Assembly: GCA_047601665.1 (NCBI GenBank) | Contig: JASGIT010000001.1 | Span: 1,054,001 to 1,118,000 of the forward strand | DNA: 64,000 bases | Reading direction: 5' to 3' | Origin: JASGIT01 sp047601665 | GTDB taxonomy: Bacteria > Pseudomonadota > Gammaproteobacteria > Burkholderiales > Burkholderiaceae_C | In this document: positions 1-7,306 of the stretch, in pieces | How the letters are laid out: each line of letters opens with the position of its first letter | Position numbering within the stretch: the first letter of the stretch is position 1 | Translations under genes and position numbers: made by a program | The notes under the pieces: generated by a model | What the model saw: the letters and a program-made list of their open reading frames with translations, nothing else | What the model was told of the DNA's origin: nothing | The model's database searches: none

Positions 1-624
1 CTGGCGGCGGCGGGGCTGCTGGATGGCAAGCGGGCCGCCGTGCATTGGGCCCATGCCCAGGCGCTGGCGCGGCGCTACCCGGCCTTGCAGGTCGACGCCT
101 CGGTGCTCTACACCGACCACGGCAACGTGCTGACCTCGGCGGGCCGCGCGGCGGGCCTGGATGCGTGCGTGCACCTGGTGCGCCGCGACTTCGGCCCGGC
201 CATTGCCAACCAGGTGGCGTGCAGGCTGGTGATTCCCGCGCACCGCGAAGGCGGGCAGGCGCAGTACATGCCGCAACTGGTCTCCGAAGAAAGCGCACCG
301 CTGGCCGGGCTGATGGCATGGGCGCGGCAGCATCTGGCGGAACCCCTGTCGATCGACCGGCTGGCGCGGCAGGCCCGGATGAGCCGCCGCACCTTCATCC
401 GCCGCTTTGAGGCGGCGACGGGCATGAGCCCTGGGCGCTGGATCATTCAGGAACGCCTGGCACAAGCGCGCAGCCTGCTGGCCTCGACGGATTGGCCGGT
501 GGAGACGGTAGCGGCCTCCACCGGTTTCGGGTCGGCGGAAGTGCTGCGGCATCACTTTCGGCAGCGGCTGGACACCAGCCCTGCGCTGTACCGGCGCAGC
601 TTTCGCTTGGGCGCATCGGCTTAA
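1..624 (+). CDS. GlxA-type transcriptional regulator, AraC family (5' partial)
   Basis: The open frame runs in from base 1, so the N-terminus lies outside the window. The visible first ~90 residues are the end of a DJ-1/PfpI-like domain (LAAAGLLDGKRAAVHW near the edge, then VLYTDHGNVLTSAGRAAGLD), as in GlxA-type regulators. The last ~110 residues are an AraC DNA-binding domain with two helix-turn-helix units (SIDRLARQARMSRRTFIRRF, then VETVAASTGFGSAEVLRHHF). Proteins of this design are transcription activators whose amidotransferase-like domain usually lacks enzymatic activity. The target cannot be inferred because the upstream neighbour is missing. Confidence 0.9.
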   Translation: MAAAGLLDGKRAAVHWAHAQALARRYPALQVDASVLYTDHGNVLTSAGRAAGLDACVHLVRRDFGPAIANQVACRLVIPAHREGGQAQYMPQLVSEESAPLAGLMAWARQHLAEPLSIDRLARQARMSRRTFIRRFEAATGMSPGRWIIQERLAQARSLLASTDWPVETVAASTGFGSAEVLRHHFRQRLDTSPALYRRSFRLGASA

Positions 625-750
625 AGCAGCCTGACCACCCTTTCTTGTTTTTTGCAAGCAGGCACATGCCCGGCAAAGAATCGCAAAGCCGCTGGCGCTC
701 TGGCGCGCGCGGGGCTACCTTGGCCGCCTCTCATATCAATGGAGGTTCGC

Positions 751-945
751 ATGGGACTGCTCAATGAAATTGTCGGCGCGGTGGTAGCGGAAGAAGCGCT
801 CAAGAAGGTTGACCCCGATGCCGGTTTCCTGAAAAAGGGCATGGCGGTGATCGCGGGCTTCGAGGGCGAGAAGGTCGTCGAGGAAAAAATCCGCGACCAC
901 TTCGCGGACGACAACGCGCCGCAGGATGGCGGCAACAGCCAGTAA
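751..945 (+). CDS. Small conserved-looking protein of unknown function (64 aa)
   Basis: A short acidic protein beginning MGLLNEIVGAVVAEEALKK. The ATG at 751 is chosen because a strong GGAGG ribosome-binding site lies at 741-745; the frame is open further upstream, but those starts would bury this site. There is no signal peptide, clear membrane segment or cysteine. The tail (DDNAPQDGGNSQ) looks disordered. I do not recognise a family. It stands alone between the GlxA-type regulator and a hairpin repeat that probably ends its transcript. Confidence 0.6.
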   Translation: MGLLNEIVGAVVAEEALKKVDPDAGFLKKGMAVIAGFEGEKVVEEKIRDHFADDNAPQDGGNSQ

Positions 946-1003
946 GGCCAGCCCGGCAGGCGCCGGGCAATCCGCGCGGGCACCGCACCGCGCTCCTCAA
1001 ACC

Positions 1004-1042
1004 ATAGCTGCCAGCGCTTGTCCAGCAAGCGCTGGCAGCTAT
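1004..1042. repeat. Perfect palindromic copy of the AGCGCTTG/GCTAT repeat
   Basis: Two perfectly complementary 17-base arms (ATAGCTGCCAGCGCTTG and its reverse complement) flank a 5-base loop, followed by TTTTT. It is the most symmetric member of a repeat family seen many times in this window. Its place after the 64-aa gene, with the T-run, suggests it also works as a transcription terminator. Confidence 0.85.
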
Positions 1043-1053
1043 TTTTGTATGTG

Positions 1054-1476
1054 TTAACCCTTCGCCAGCAATTGGCCCACATCGGCAATCAGCCGCGTGA
1101 CGGTCTGGCACAGGGAATCGACCTGTGCGGCATCGATCTCCAGGAAGCCCTCGTACTCGGCCAGGTTGCGCTGCTGGTGCGCGCTGTCGAGCACCCGCCA
1201 TTGCACCGCCTGCCAGCCCAGCGTGTGCGGCAGGCACTGGAATACCGTGTACCTGTTTTCACTGCGGTAGCCGTGCCAGCGCAAGGCGGCCAGCGCGGCG
1301 GCGTGCGCGGCGTTGTAAGCGCTGGTGAAGCGGCCTTCGTCCGACAGCTGCGCCAGGCGCGCATCGGCCAGCCGCGTCTGCGCCATGGCAAGCAGGCGCC
1401 GGACCTCGGCCTCGTTGCGCGGCTCGGCTTTGAGCTGGCCTATGCGCACGAGGTTGTCCAGCGCCGCCACGCTCAT
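1054..1476 (-). CDS. HEPN-domain protein, partner of the adjacent nucleotidyltransferase
   Basis: A 140-residue helical protein that looks like a HEPN domain, a fold often found in RNases of toxin-antitoxin pairs. The region WRVLDSAHQQRNLAEYEG contains an R-x5-H pattern in the place where HEPN RNases carry R-x4-6-H, followed by the RNxAEYE stretch common in this group. Its ATG overlaps the stop codon of the upstream nucleotidyltransferase gene by ATGA, so the two are translationally coupled. That pairing supports the HEPN assignment more strongly than the primary sequence does. Toxin activity is inference. Confidence 0.75.
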   Translation of the reverse strand: MSVAALDNLVRIGQLKAEPRNEAEVRRLLAMAQTRLADARLAQLSDEGRFTSAYNAAHAAALAALRWHGYRSENRYTVFQCLPHTLGWQAVQWRVLDSAHQQRNLAEYEGFLEIDAAQVDSLCQTVTRLIADVGQLLAKG

Positions 1477-2054
1477 GCCTCAGCCTCCGGCAATGGCATG
1501 AGGGAGAGCGTGGGCTGCGCCAGCACGCGCTGGATGAACGAATCCTCCTCGTCCCGCCGCCTGGCGTATTGGGCGGGCGTGTAGATGGTGGGATTGATCT
1601 TGCGGCCCAGGGCGGGCTCCAGCGGCAACAGCAGGGGCAACACCTCGGCCAGCGCCAGGTCTTGGGCTACCAGCATCAGATCCACGTCGCTGTGCGCGGT
1701 GTCGGCCTGCCGGGCCACGGAACCATAGACGTAGGCATCGTGCAAGCGCGCGGCCAGGGGCGCCAGCGCCTGGCGCAGCAGCGGCACCACCCCCAGGGTC
1801 TTGCGCGTGAGCGCCACCAGTTCGGCATACACCGGGCTGGCCGGATTGGCCTGGAAGCGGCGCAGATTGCCCACCCGCTCCGACAGCACCACCCCCGCAT
1901 CCACCAGCCGGTTCAATTCTCGCTGCAGCGACGCGCTGCCCAGGCCGGACAGGCGGCGCAGTTCGCTCAAGTGGTAGCCGCGCCCGGGCTGGCCGAACAG
2001 CCAGGGGTACACCTTGGCCTGGCCGTCGGTGAACAAGGCGGCGGCAATGGACAT
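1473..2054 (-). CDS. HTH-fused MNT-type nucleotidyltransferase (putative antitoxin)
   Basis: Residues ~20-85 form a winged helix (YHLSELRRLSGLGSASLQRE) and residues ~100-160 a minimal nucleotidyltransferase with the signature YGSVARQADTAHSDVDLMLV (GS-x10-DxD). MNT proteins paired with HEPN proteins can act as antitoxins that nucleotidylate the partner; here the fused wHTH suggests it also represses its own operon. The frame is open far upstream, but that part lies over holA. I chose the ATG at 2054; an in-frame ATG at 2096 is possible. A TAATAT hexamer (2059-2064, minus strand) sits five bases before the chosen ATG, which would suit a nearly leaderless message. Confidence 0.8.
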   Translation of the reverse strand: MSIAAALFTDGQAKVYPWLFGQPGRGYHLSELRRLSGLGSASLQRELNRLVDAGVVLSERVGNLRRFQANPASPVYAELVALTRKTLGVVPLLRQALAPLAARLHDAYVYGSVARQADTAHSDVDLMLVAQDLALAEVLPLLLPLEPALGRKINPTIYTPAQYARRRDEEDSFIQRVLAQPTLSLMPLPEAEA

Positions 2055-2107
2055 GCCAAATATTAGCACGATCAGTCCAGAATTTGGCTCGATCATGCCC
2101 CCGGTGT

Positions 2108-3157
2108 TCACCCCTTGCAGGTGCGGGCCATTTGCAACGCCAGCCGCTGCAGCGCCTGCCAGCCGTCCGTGGGCCAGTCGGGCGACTTCAGGCCCTTGAC
2201 GATGCCGTCCACGGTGTGGGCGGACTGCAGCAGGCGCGCGGCGGCGGTGTCGGTCAAGCGCGGCAGGATGCGTTCGTACAGCCGCTCCTTCACGCCCCAG
2301 ACGCGGTTTTCGCGCAGCGCGATGGGCAGGGGCTTGCCCGCGTTCATGGCGTCCTTCACGCGCTTCAGGGCGCGGATGTCTTCGGCCAGCGCCCAGTGCA
2401 CCAGCACTTCGGCCTCGCCTTCGGCCTGCAATCCGTCCAACATGCGCTGCGCGCGCGCGATCTGGCCGCCGAGCACGGCCTCGGAGAGTTTGAACACGTC
2501 GTAGCGCGCCACGTTGAGCACGGCGGTTTCGACCTGCGCGCGCGTGAGTTCGCCCTGCGGGTGCAGCAGCGCGAGTTTCTGGATTTCCTGGTGCGCGGCG
2601 AGCAGGTTGCCTTCCACGCGGTCGGCAAAGAACTGCAGCGTGCGCTGGCCCTCTTCGCCGCTGGCCACGCGCTGGCCCTGGGCGGCGAGGCGCTGGGCAA
2701 TCCACGCGGGCAGCGTGCCGCGCTCCACGGGGTCGATCTGCACGCTGGCGCCCGCGCCGTCCAGCGCGGTGAACCATGCGCCCGTCTTGGTGGCTTTGTC
2801 CAGGCGCGGCAGCAGCACGAGGGTGAGGGTGCTGTCGTTGCCCTGGGCCTGGGCGGCGATCTGCTGCAGGACCGCACCGCCGTCCTTGCCGGGCTTGCCC
2901 GAGGGGATGCGGATTTCGATGATCTGCTTGTCGGCGAACAGGCTCAGCGAGCCGCCCGCCGCGAGCACGCCGCCCCAGTCGAAGTGCGCGCCCGCCACGG
3001 TGAAACTGCTGCGCTCGGTGTAGCCCTGGGCGCGCGCGGCGGCGCGGATGGCGTCCTGCGCCTCTTGCTGGAGCAGCGGCTCATCGCCGTGCAGCACGTA
3101 GAGCGGGCGCAGGCTTTTTTGCAGGTGGGTGGAGAGCTGGTTCAGCGCGACTTGCAT
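2108..3157 (-). CDS. holA: DNA polymerase III subunit delta
   Basis: The 349-residue protein matches the length and layout of HolA, the clamp-loader subunit that opens the beta sliding clamp. The N-terminus has LYVLHGDEPLLQQEA, typical of the family's AAA+-like domain I. The start at 3157 (MQVALNQL) is preferred over an upstream in-frame start because an intergenic repeat lies just before it. It is the last gene of leuS-lptE-holA; a 70-base gap holding a palindromic repeat separates it from lptE. Confidence 0.93.
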   Translation of the reverse strand: MQVALNQLSTHLQKSLRPLYVLHGDEPLLQQEAQDAIRAAARAQGYTERSSFTVAGAHFDWGGVLAAGGSLSLFADKQIIEIRIPSGKPGKDGGAVLQQIAAQAQGNDSTLTLVLLPRLDKATKTGAWFTALDGAGASVQIDPVERGTLPAWIAQRLAAQGQRVASGEEGQRTLQFFADRVEGNLLAAHQEIQKLALLHPQGELTRAQVETAVLNVARYDVFKLSEAVLGGQIARAQRMLDGLQAEGEAEVLVHWALAEDIRALKRVKDAMNAGKPLPIALRENRVWGVKERLYERILPRLTDTAAARLLQSAHTVDGIVKGLKSPDWPTDGWQALQRLALQMARTCKG

Positions 3158-3164
3158 GGTTTCA

Positions 3165-3212
3165 AGCCAAATCGGCCTCCAGCCCAGGCAGGACAAGCGC
3201 TAGCAGCTATGA
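3165..3212. repeat. Copy of the AGCGCTTG/GCTAT repeat between lptE and holA
   Basis: The sequence contains AGCCAAATCGGCCTCCAG, a degraded loop, then CAAGCGCTAGCAGCTAT. It is the same element as at 29169 and 46660, but its left arm is damaged, so the palindrome is weak. It lies inside an operon, where it could act on message stability rather than end transcription. Confidence 0.8.
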
Positions 3213-3227
3213 AAACAGGAGTCTTCA

Positions 3228-3734
3228 TCAATCCAGCTTGGCCGACGACAGCCGCCGCAGCAGCTGCTGCACGATGTCCGACTGCATGTCGCGGTAGAGC
3301 ATGTTGGCTTCCACCTCTTTGGCCAGCGCATAGGTTTCGTCGTAGCTCTGGTCGCGCATTTGCAGGATTTCGGTGTCGGGCACGATGTCGTCGCCGTCCT
3401 GTGCGCGCAGCTTGAAGTGCACGCGCAGGCGCAGCGTGAGCTGGCGCACCTGGCCGTTGCTGTTGTAGGCGATGACGATGCGCTCGCGCTGCTCCGAGAG
3501 GAGGTCCATGATGACGTCGGCCTTGGTCATCTGCGACGGCTCGCGCAGCACCTGGAGCTTGCTGCCCGAGCCGTCCAGCACGCGCACCAGTTCGCGCGCC
3601 AGCCCGGAGCCGGCCGGCGCGTTGATGTAGAGCGAGTGGAACGAGAACTCGGGCACGCCGCGCAGGCGGAACCCGCAGGCGGCCAGCGGCGCGGCGGCCA
3701 GGGCGGTGAGCAGCGTGCGTCTTTGCATGTTCAT
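3228..3734 (-). CDS. lptE: LPS-assembly lipoprotein LptE
   Basis: The 168-residue lipoprotein begins MNMQRRTLLTALAAAPLAAC, with the lipobox cysteine at residue 20, and continues GFRLRG, the usual start of mature LptE. LptE plugs the LptD beta-barrel that delivers lipopolysaccharide to the outer leaflet of the outer membrane. The start at 3734 overlaps the leuS stop codon by ATGA. The position between leuS and holA is the normal one in proteobacteria. Confidence 0.93.
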   Translation of the reverse strand: MNMQRRTLLTALAAAPLAACGFRLRGVPEFSFHSLYINAPAGSGLARELVRVLDGSGSKLQVLREPSQMTKADVIMDLLSEQRERIVIAYNSNGQVRQLTLRLRVHFKLRAQDGDDIVPDTEILQMRDQSYDETYALAKEVEANMLYRDMQSDIVQQLLRRLSSAKLD

Positions 3735-6415
3735 ACGACCACGTTGACCAGGCGGCCGGGCACCACGATGATTTTCTTGATCGCCACGCCGTGGGGGGCG
3801 AACTTCACGAAGTCGTCGCACGCCACCGCCGCCTGCTCGATGGCGGCCTTGTCGGCCCCGGCGGGCACGCGCAGCGCGCCGCGCAGCTTGCCGTTGACCT
3901 GGAGCATGAGTTCGATCTCGTCCTGCACCAGCGCGGCGGGGTCCACCTGCGGCCAGGGCGCGTCGAGCAGGTCGCCCAGCGCGCCCGCGTAGCCCAGCCC
4001 GCTCCACAGGCCATGCGTGAGGTGCGGCGTGGCCGGGTAGAGCACGCGCAGCAGGATGCCGAAGCCTTCGATCAGCGCCACGGGCGCGCCCGCGTCGTCG
4101 TGGGCCTTGAAGTCCTCCAGCGCGTTGATCATCTTCATCGCGCCCGACACCACGGTGTTGTATTGCATCCGCTGGTAGTCGTAGTCCACCTGCTTGAGCA
4201 CGGTGTGGATCTCGCGGCGCAACGCCTGCGACGCCTTGCCGAACTGCACGTCGTTCAGGCTGCTGGCGCCCGCCACGCTGGCGATGGCCGCTTCCCTATC
4301 GATAGCGCCGTTGAGCCGGGCGCCGAAGTTCCACACGCGGCGCAGGAAGCGGTAGCTGCCCTCCACCGCCGCGTCGTTCCACTCCAGCGTGGCCTCGGGC
4401 GGGGCGGTGAACATGGTGTACAGGCGGGCCGTATCCGCGCCGTACTTCTCGATCAGTTCCTGCGGGTCGATGCCGTTGTTCTTGGACTTGGACATGGTGC
4501 CCACGCCCTCGTAGTCGATGGGCGTGCCCACGGGCAAGTCGCCCACAGCGTTTTTCAGCTTGGCGCCGATGACCTTGCCCGCGTCGTCGAGCACGTGCTC
4601 CACGTCGTGCGGCCAGAAGTATTCCTTGCCGCCCTTCTCGGTGCGGCGGCTGTAGATGTGGTTGAGCACCATGCCCTGGGTGAGCAGGCGGGTGAAGGGC
4701 TCGTCGACCTTCACCAGCCCCAGGTCGCGCATCACCTTGGTCCAGAAGCGCGCGTACAGCAGGTGCAGGATGGCGTGCTCGATGCCGCCGATGTACTGGT
4801 CCATCGGCATCCAGTACCGCGCGCCCTCGGCCACCATGGCGTCGCTGTTCTTCGGGTCGCAGTAACGCATGAAGTACCAGGACGAATCCACGAAGGTGTC
4901 CATGGTGTCGGTCTCGCGCCGCGCGGGCTTGCCGCACACGGGGCACGCGCAGGCCAGGAAGTCTTCACGCTTGTTCAGCGGGTTGCCGGAGCCGTCGGGC
5001 ACGCAGTCCTGCGGCAGCACCACGGGCAGGTCTTTTTCCGGCACGGGCACGGCGCCGTGTTCGTCGCAGTGGATGATGGGAATCGGCGTGCCCCAGTAGC
5101 GCTGGCGGCTGATGCCCCAGTCGCGCAGGCGCCAGGTGGTCTTCTTCTCGCCCAAGCCCTTGTGCTCCAGAGCGTGGGCCACGGCATCCACCGCCTGCTT
5201 GTACGACAGGCCGCTGAAGCTGCCGGAGTTGATGGTCACGCCGCGCTGCTTGTCGGCGTACCAGTCCTGCCAGTGATGGTAGTCGTAGTGCTCGCCGTCG
5301 ACCAGCACCACCTGCAGGATTTCCAGGCCGTACTTGAGCGCGAACGCGAAGTCGCGCTCGTCGTGCGCGGGCACGCCCATCACCGCGCCGTCGCCGTAGC
5401 CCATCAGCACGTAGTTGCCGACCCACAGCGGCACTTCGTCGCCGGTGAGCGGGTGCGTCACGGTGAGGCCGGTGGGCATCCCCTCTTTTTCCTTCAGCGC
5501 GAGTTCGGCCTCGGTGGTGCCGCCCTTCTTGCATTCCTCGATGAAGGCGGCCAGCTTGGCGTCGGTGCGCGCGGCGTGCGTGGCCAGCGGGTGTTCGGGC
5601 GCGACGGCGCAGAAGGTCACGCCCATGATGGTGTCGGCGCGCGTGGTGAAGACGTACATGCGGCCATCGCCGATCAGCTGGCCATCGTCGCCCTTGATCT
5701 CGTGCGTGAAGGCGAAGCGCACGCCCTCGCTCTTGCCGATCCAGTTCTCCTGCATCAGCTTCACGCGCTCGGGCCAGCCGGGGAGCTGGTCGCCGGTCAC
5801 CTGGCTCAGCAGTTCCTCGGCGTAGTCGGTGATCTTGAGGTAGTAGCCCGGAATCTCGCGCTTTTCCACCACCGCGCCGGTGCGCCAGCCCTTGCCGTCG
5901 ATCACCTGCTCGTTGGCCAGCACGGTCTGGTCCACCGGGTCCCAGTTGACGACCTGGGTCTTGCGGTAGGCAATGCCCTTTTCGAGCATCTTGAGGAACA
6001 GCCACTGGTTCCAGCGGTAGTAGTCGGGGTCGCAGGTGGCGACCTCACGGCTCCAGTCGATGGCCAGCCCCATCGCCTGCATCTGCTTCTTCATGTAGGC
6101 GATGTTGTCGTAGGTCCACTGCGCGGGCGGCACGCCGTTCTTGAGCGCGGCGTTCTCGGCCGGCAGGCCGAAGGCGTCCCAGCCCATGGGCATGAGCACG
6201 TTGTAGCCCTTCATGCGCAGCTGGCGCGTGAGCATGTCGTTGATGGTGTAGTTGCGCACGTGGCCCATGTGCAGCTTGCCGCTGGGGTAGGGCAGCATGG
6301 AGCAGGCGTAGAACTTCGGCTTGCTCGCGTCCTCGGTCACGCGGTAGGCGTCGGCGGCCGTCCAGTGGACGTGCGCGGCGCGCTCCACCTGGGTGTGGTT
6401 GTATTTGTCTTGCAT
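3731..6415 (-). CDS. leuS: Leucyl-tRNA synthetase
   Basis: The 894-residue class I synthetase has its HIGH-type motif as HMGH at residues 49-52 (YPSGKLHMGHVRNYT) and the KMSKS-type motif as MSKS at residues 641-644 (GTMSKSKNNG). Between them lie the CP1 editing domain and a CxxC zinc-binding insertion (ACPVCGKP). It charges tRNA-Leu in the cytoplasm. Length and motif order are normal. It is the first gene of leuS-lptE-holA and overlaps lptE by 4 bases. Confidence 0.98.
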   Translation of the reverse strand: MQDKYNHTQVERAAHVHWTAADAYRVTEDASKPKFYACSMLPYPSGKLHMGHVRNYTINDMLTRQLRMKGYNVLMPMGWDAFGLPAENAALKNGVPPAQWTYDNIAYMKKQMQAMGLAIDWSREVATCDPDYYRWNQWLFLKMLEKGIAYRKTQVVNWDPVDQTVLANEQVIDGKGWRTGAVVEKREIPGYYLKITDYAEELLSQVTGDQLPGWPERVKLMQENWIGKSEGVRFAFTHEIKGDDGQLIGDGRMYVFTTRADTIMGVTFCAVAPEHPLATHAARTDAKLAAFIEECKKGGTTEAELALKEKEGMPTGLTVTHPLTGDEVPLWVGNYVLMGYGDGAVMGVPAHDERDFAFALKYGLEILQVVLVDGEHYDYHHWQDWYADKQRGVTINSGSFSGLSYKQAVDAVAHALEHKGLGEKKTTWRLRDWGISRQRYWGTPIPIIHCDEHGAVPVPEKDLPVVLPQDCVPDGSGNPLNKREDFLACACPVCGKPARRETDTMDTFVDSSWYFMRYCDPKNSDAMVAEGARYWMPMDQYIGGIEHAILHLLYARFWTKVMRDLGLVKVDEPFTRLLTQGMVLNHIYSRRTEKGGKEYFWPHDVEHVLDDAGKVIGAKLKNAVGDLPVGTPIDYEGVGTMSKSKNNGIDPQELIEKYGADTARLYTMFTAPPEATLEWNDAAVEGSYRFLRRVWNFGARLNGAIDREAAIASVAGASSLNDVQFGKASQALRREIHTVLKQVDYDYQRMQYNTVVSGAMKMINALEDFKAHDDAGAPVALIEGFGILLRVLYPATPHLTHGLWSGLGYAGALGDLLDAPWPQVDPAALVQDEIELMLQVNGKLRGALRVPAGADKAAIEQAAVACDDFVKFAPHGVAIKKIIVVPGRLVNVVV

Positions 6416-6454
6416 GGAATGGGGTCGGGGAACAGTGCCCGCGATTTTAGGTCG

Positions 6455-7144
6455 TCAGATGGCTTCGCTCTGCTTGAACACCAGCCGCCCGATGGGCACG
6501 CAGTCCGGCCCCGCGAACGCCTTGCGCGGGTAGCGCGCCTGGTCGGGGTTGTCGGCCACCAGCCACCAGCCGCCGTCGCGCTGGGCGCGGCGCACCAGCA
6601 GGCAGCCGTAGAAGTTCACGGCGAACACCTGCCCGTCGCGCAATTCCGTGTCGGCGGTGTTGATGACGAAGACGTCGCCCACGTTCAGCGACGGCTCCAT
6701 GCCCGTGCTCTTCACGCGCAGCGCCAGCAGCTGGCTGGGCACGTAGCCGCGCCGGGCCAGCCAGTGCTTGTGCAGCGACAGCGGCGCGTCCTCGTCGGTC
6801 TCGTCGGGCCAGGCCATGTAGCCCGCCACGCCCGACCGCAGGCGCAGTTCCACCGGGTAGAGCTGGTACACGTCAGGCCCCGCGCCGAAGTCGAACACGG
6901 CCTCGACGTCGCGCACGGTATGCATGGGCACCGCCGAAAACCAGCCCTGCATACCGCGCAGGCCCTCGATGCGGCGCACCGTCTTGTCCGACACGGCGCG
7001 GTTGCCCAGCAGCATCTGGCGCACGAACGCGCCGCCGCCATAGCCCAGCAGCCGGCCAAATGACGCCACGTTGCCTGCGCTCAGTTTCTTCACGGCATCG
7101 GCAAGGCGGGTTCGGCGCAACTCCTGGATCTGACTCTCGTCCAT
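6455..7144 (-). CDS. S24-type (LexA/C1-like) transcriptional repressor with altered catalytic dyad
   Basis: The 229-residue protein has an N-terminal helix-turn-helix region (LADAVKKLSAGNVASFGRLL) and a C-terminal S24 domain. The nucleophile region is STGMEPSLNVGDVFVIN, with the expected serine in GMEPS. Where the family has its catalytic lysine (VKR), this protein reads LLVRRAQ, so self-cleavage is doubtful. It is divergent from the GGDEF-EAL gene, and the 162-base gap is unusually AT-rich and full of inverted repeats that could be its operators. It is not the house-keeping LexA: its length and sequence resemble phage C1-type regulators. Confidence 0.8.
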   Translation of the reverse strand: MDESQIQELRRTRLADAVKKLSAGNVASFGRLLGYGGGAFVRQMLLGNRAVSDKTVRRIEGLRGMQGWFSAVPMHTVRDVEAVFDFGAGPDVYQLYPVELRLRSGVAGYMAWPDETDEDAPLSLHKHWLARRGYVPSQLLALRVKSTGMEPSLNVGDVFVINTADTELRDGQVFAVNFYGCLLVRRAQRDGGWWLVADNPDQARYPRKAFAGPDCVPIGRLVFKQSEAI

Positions 7145-7171
7145 CAGGGCAAATTAGCATGATGACTTTTC

Positions 7172-7277
7172 CCATTTGCTATGAACAAAACGAAGCAAAT
7201 GATTGCATTTATGCAACAATCACGTCGTCAACTTGCGCGGCGATCAAACCGATAACGAGCATATAGATAGCAAATGG
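7172..7277. promoter_or_regulatory. Cluster of inverted repeats in the divergent promoter region
   Basis: CCATTTGCTAT (7172-7182) recurs as its exact reverse complement ATAGCAAATGG at 7267-7277. Between them, CATTTGCT (7173-7180) also pairs with AGCAAATG (7194-7201), and TTGCATTTATGCAA (7203-7216) is a further palindrome. These are plausible operators of the S24-type repressor controlling itself and the GGDEF-EAL gene. The two distant sites could allow looping. Confidence 0.55.
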
Positions 7278-7306
7278 ACTAATATGCAAGTAACCAACTG
7301 CTTCCT

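Noticed and set aside
2055..2777. Upstream extension of the nucleotidyltransferase frame to base 2777
   Set aside because: The extra part lies over holA in another frame, is Arg/Pro/Ala-rich and has no domain. The winged helix begins only after the ATG at 2054.
3791..7063. A 1090-codon open frame on the plus strand opposite leuS and the S24-type repressor
   Set aside because: Its translation is rich in His, Val, Arg and Gly without motifs, as expected for the antisense of a GC-rich gene. leuS has all its motifs on the other strand.
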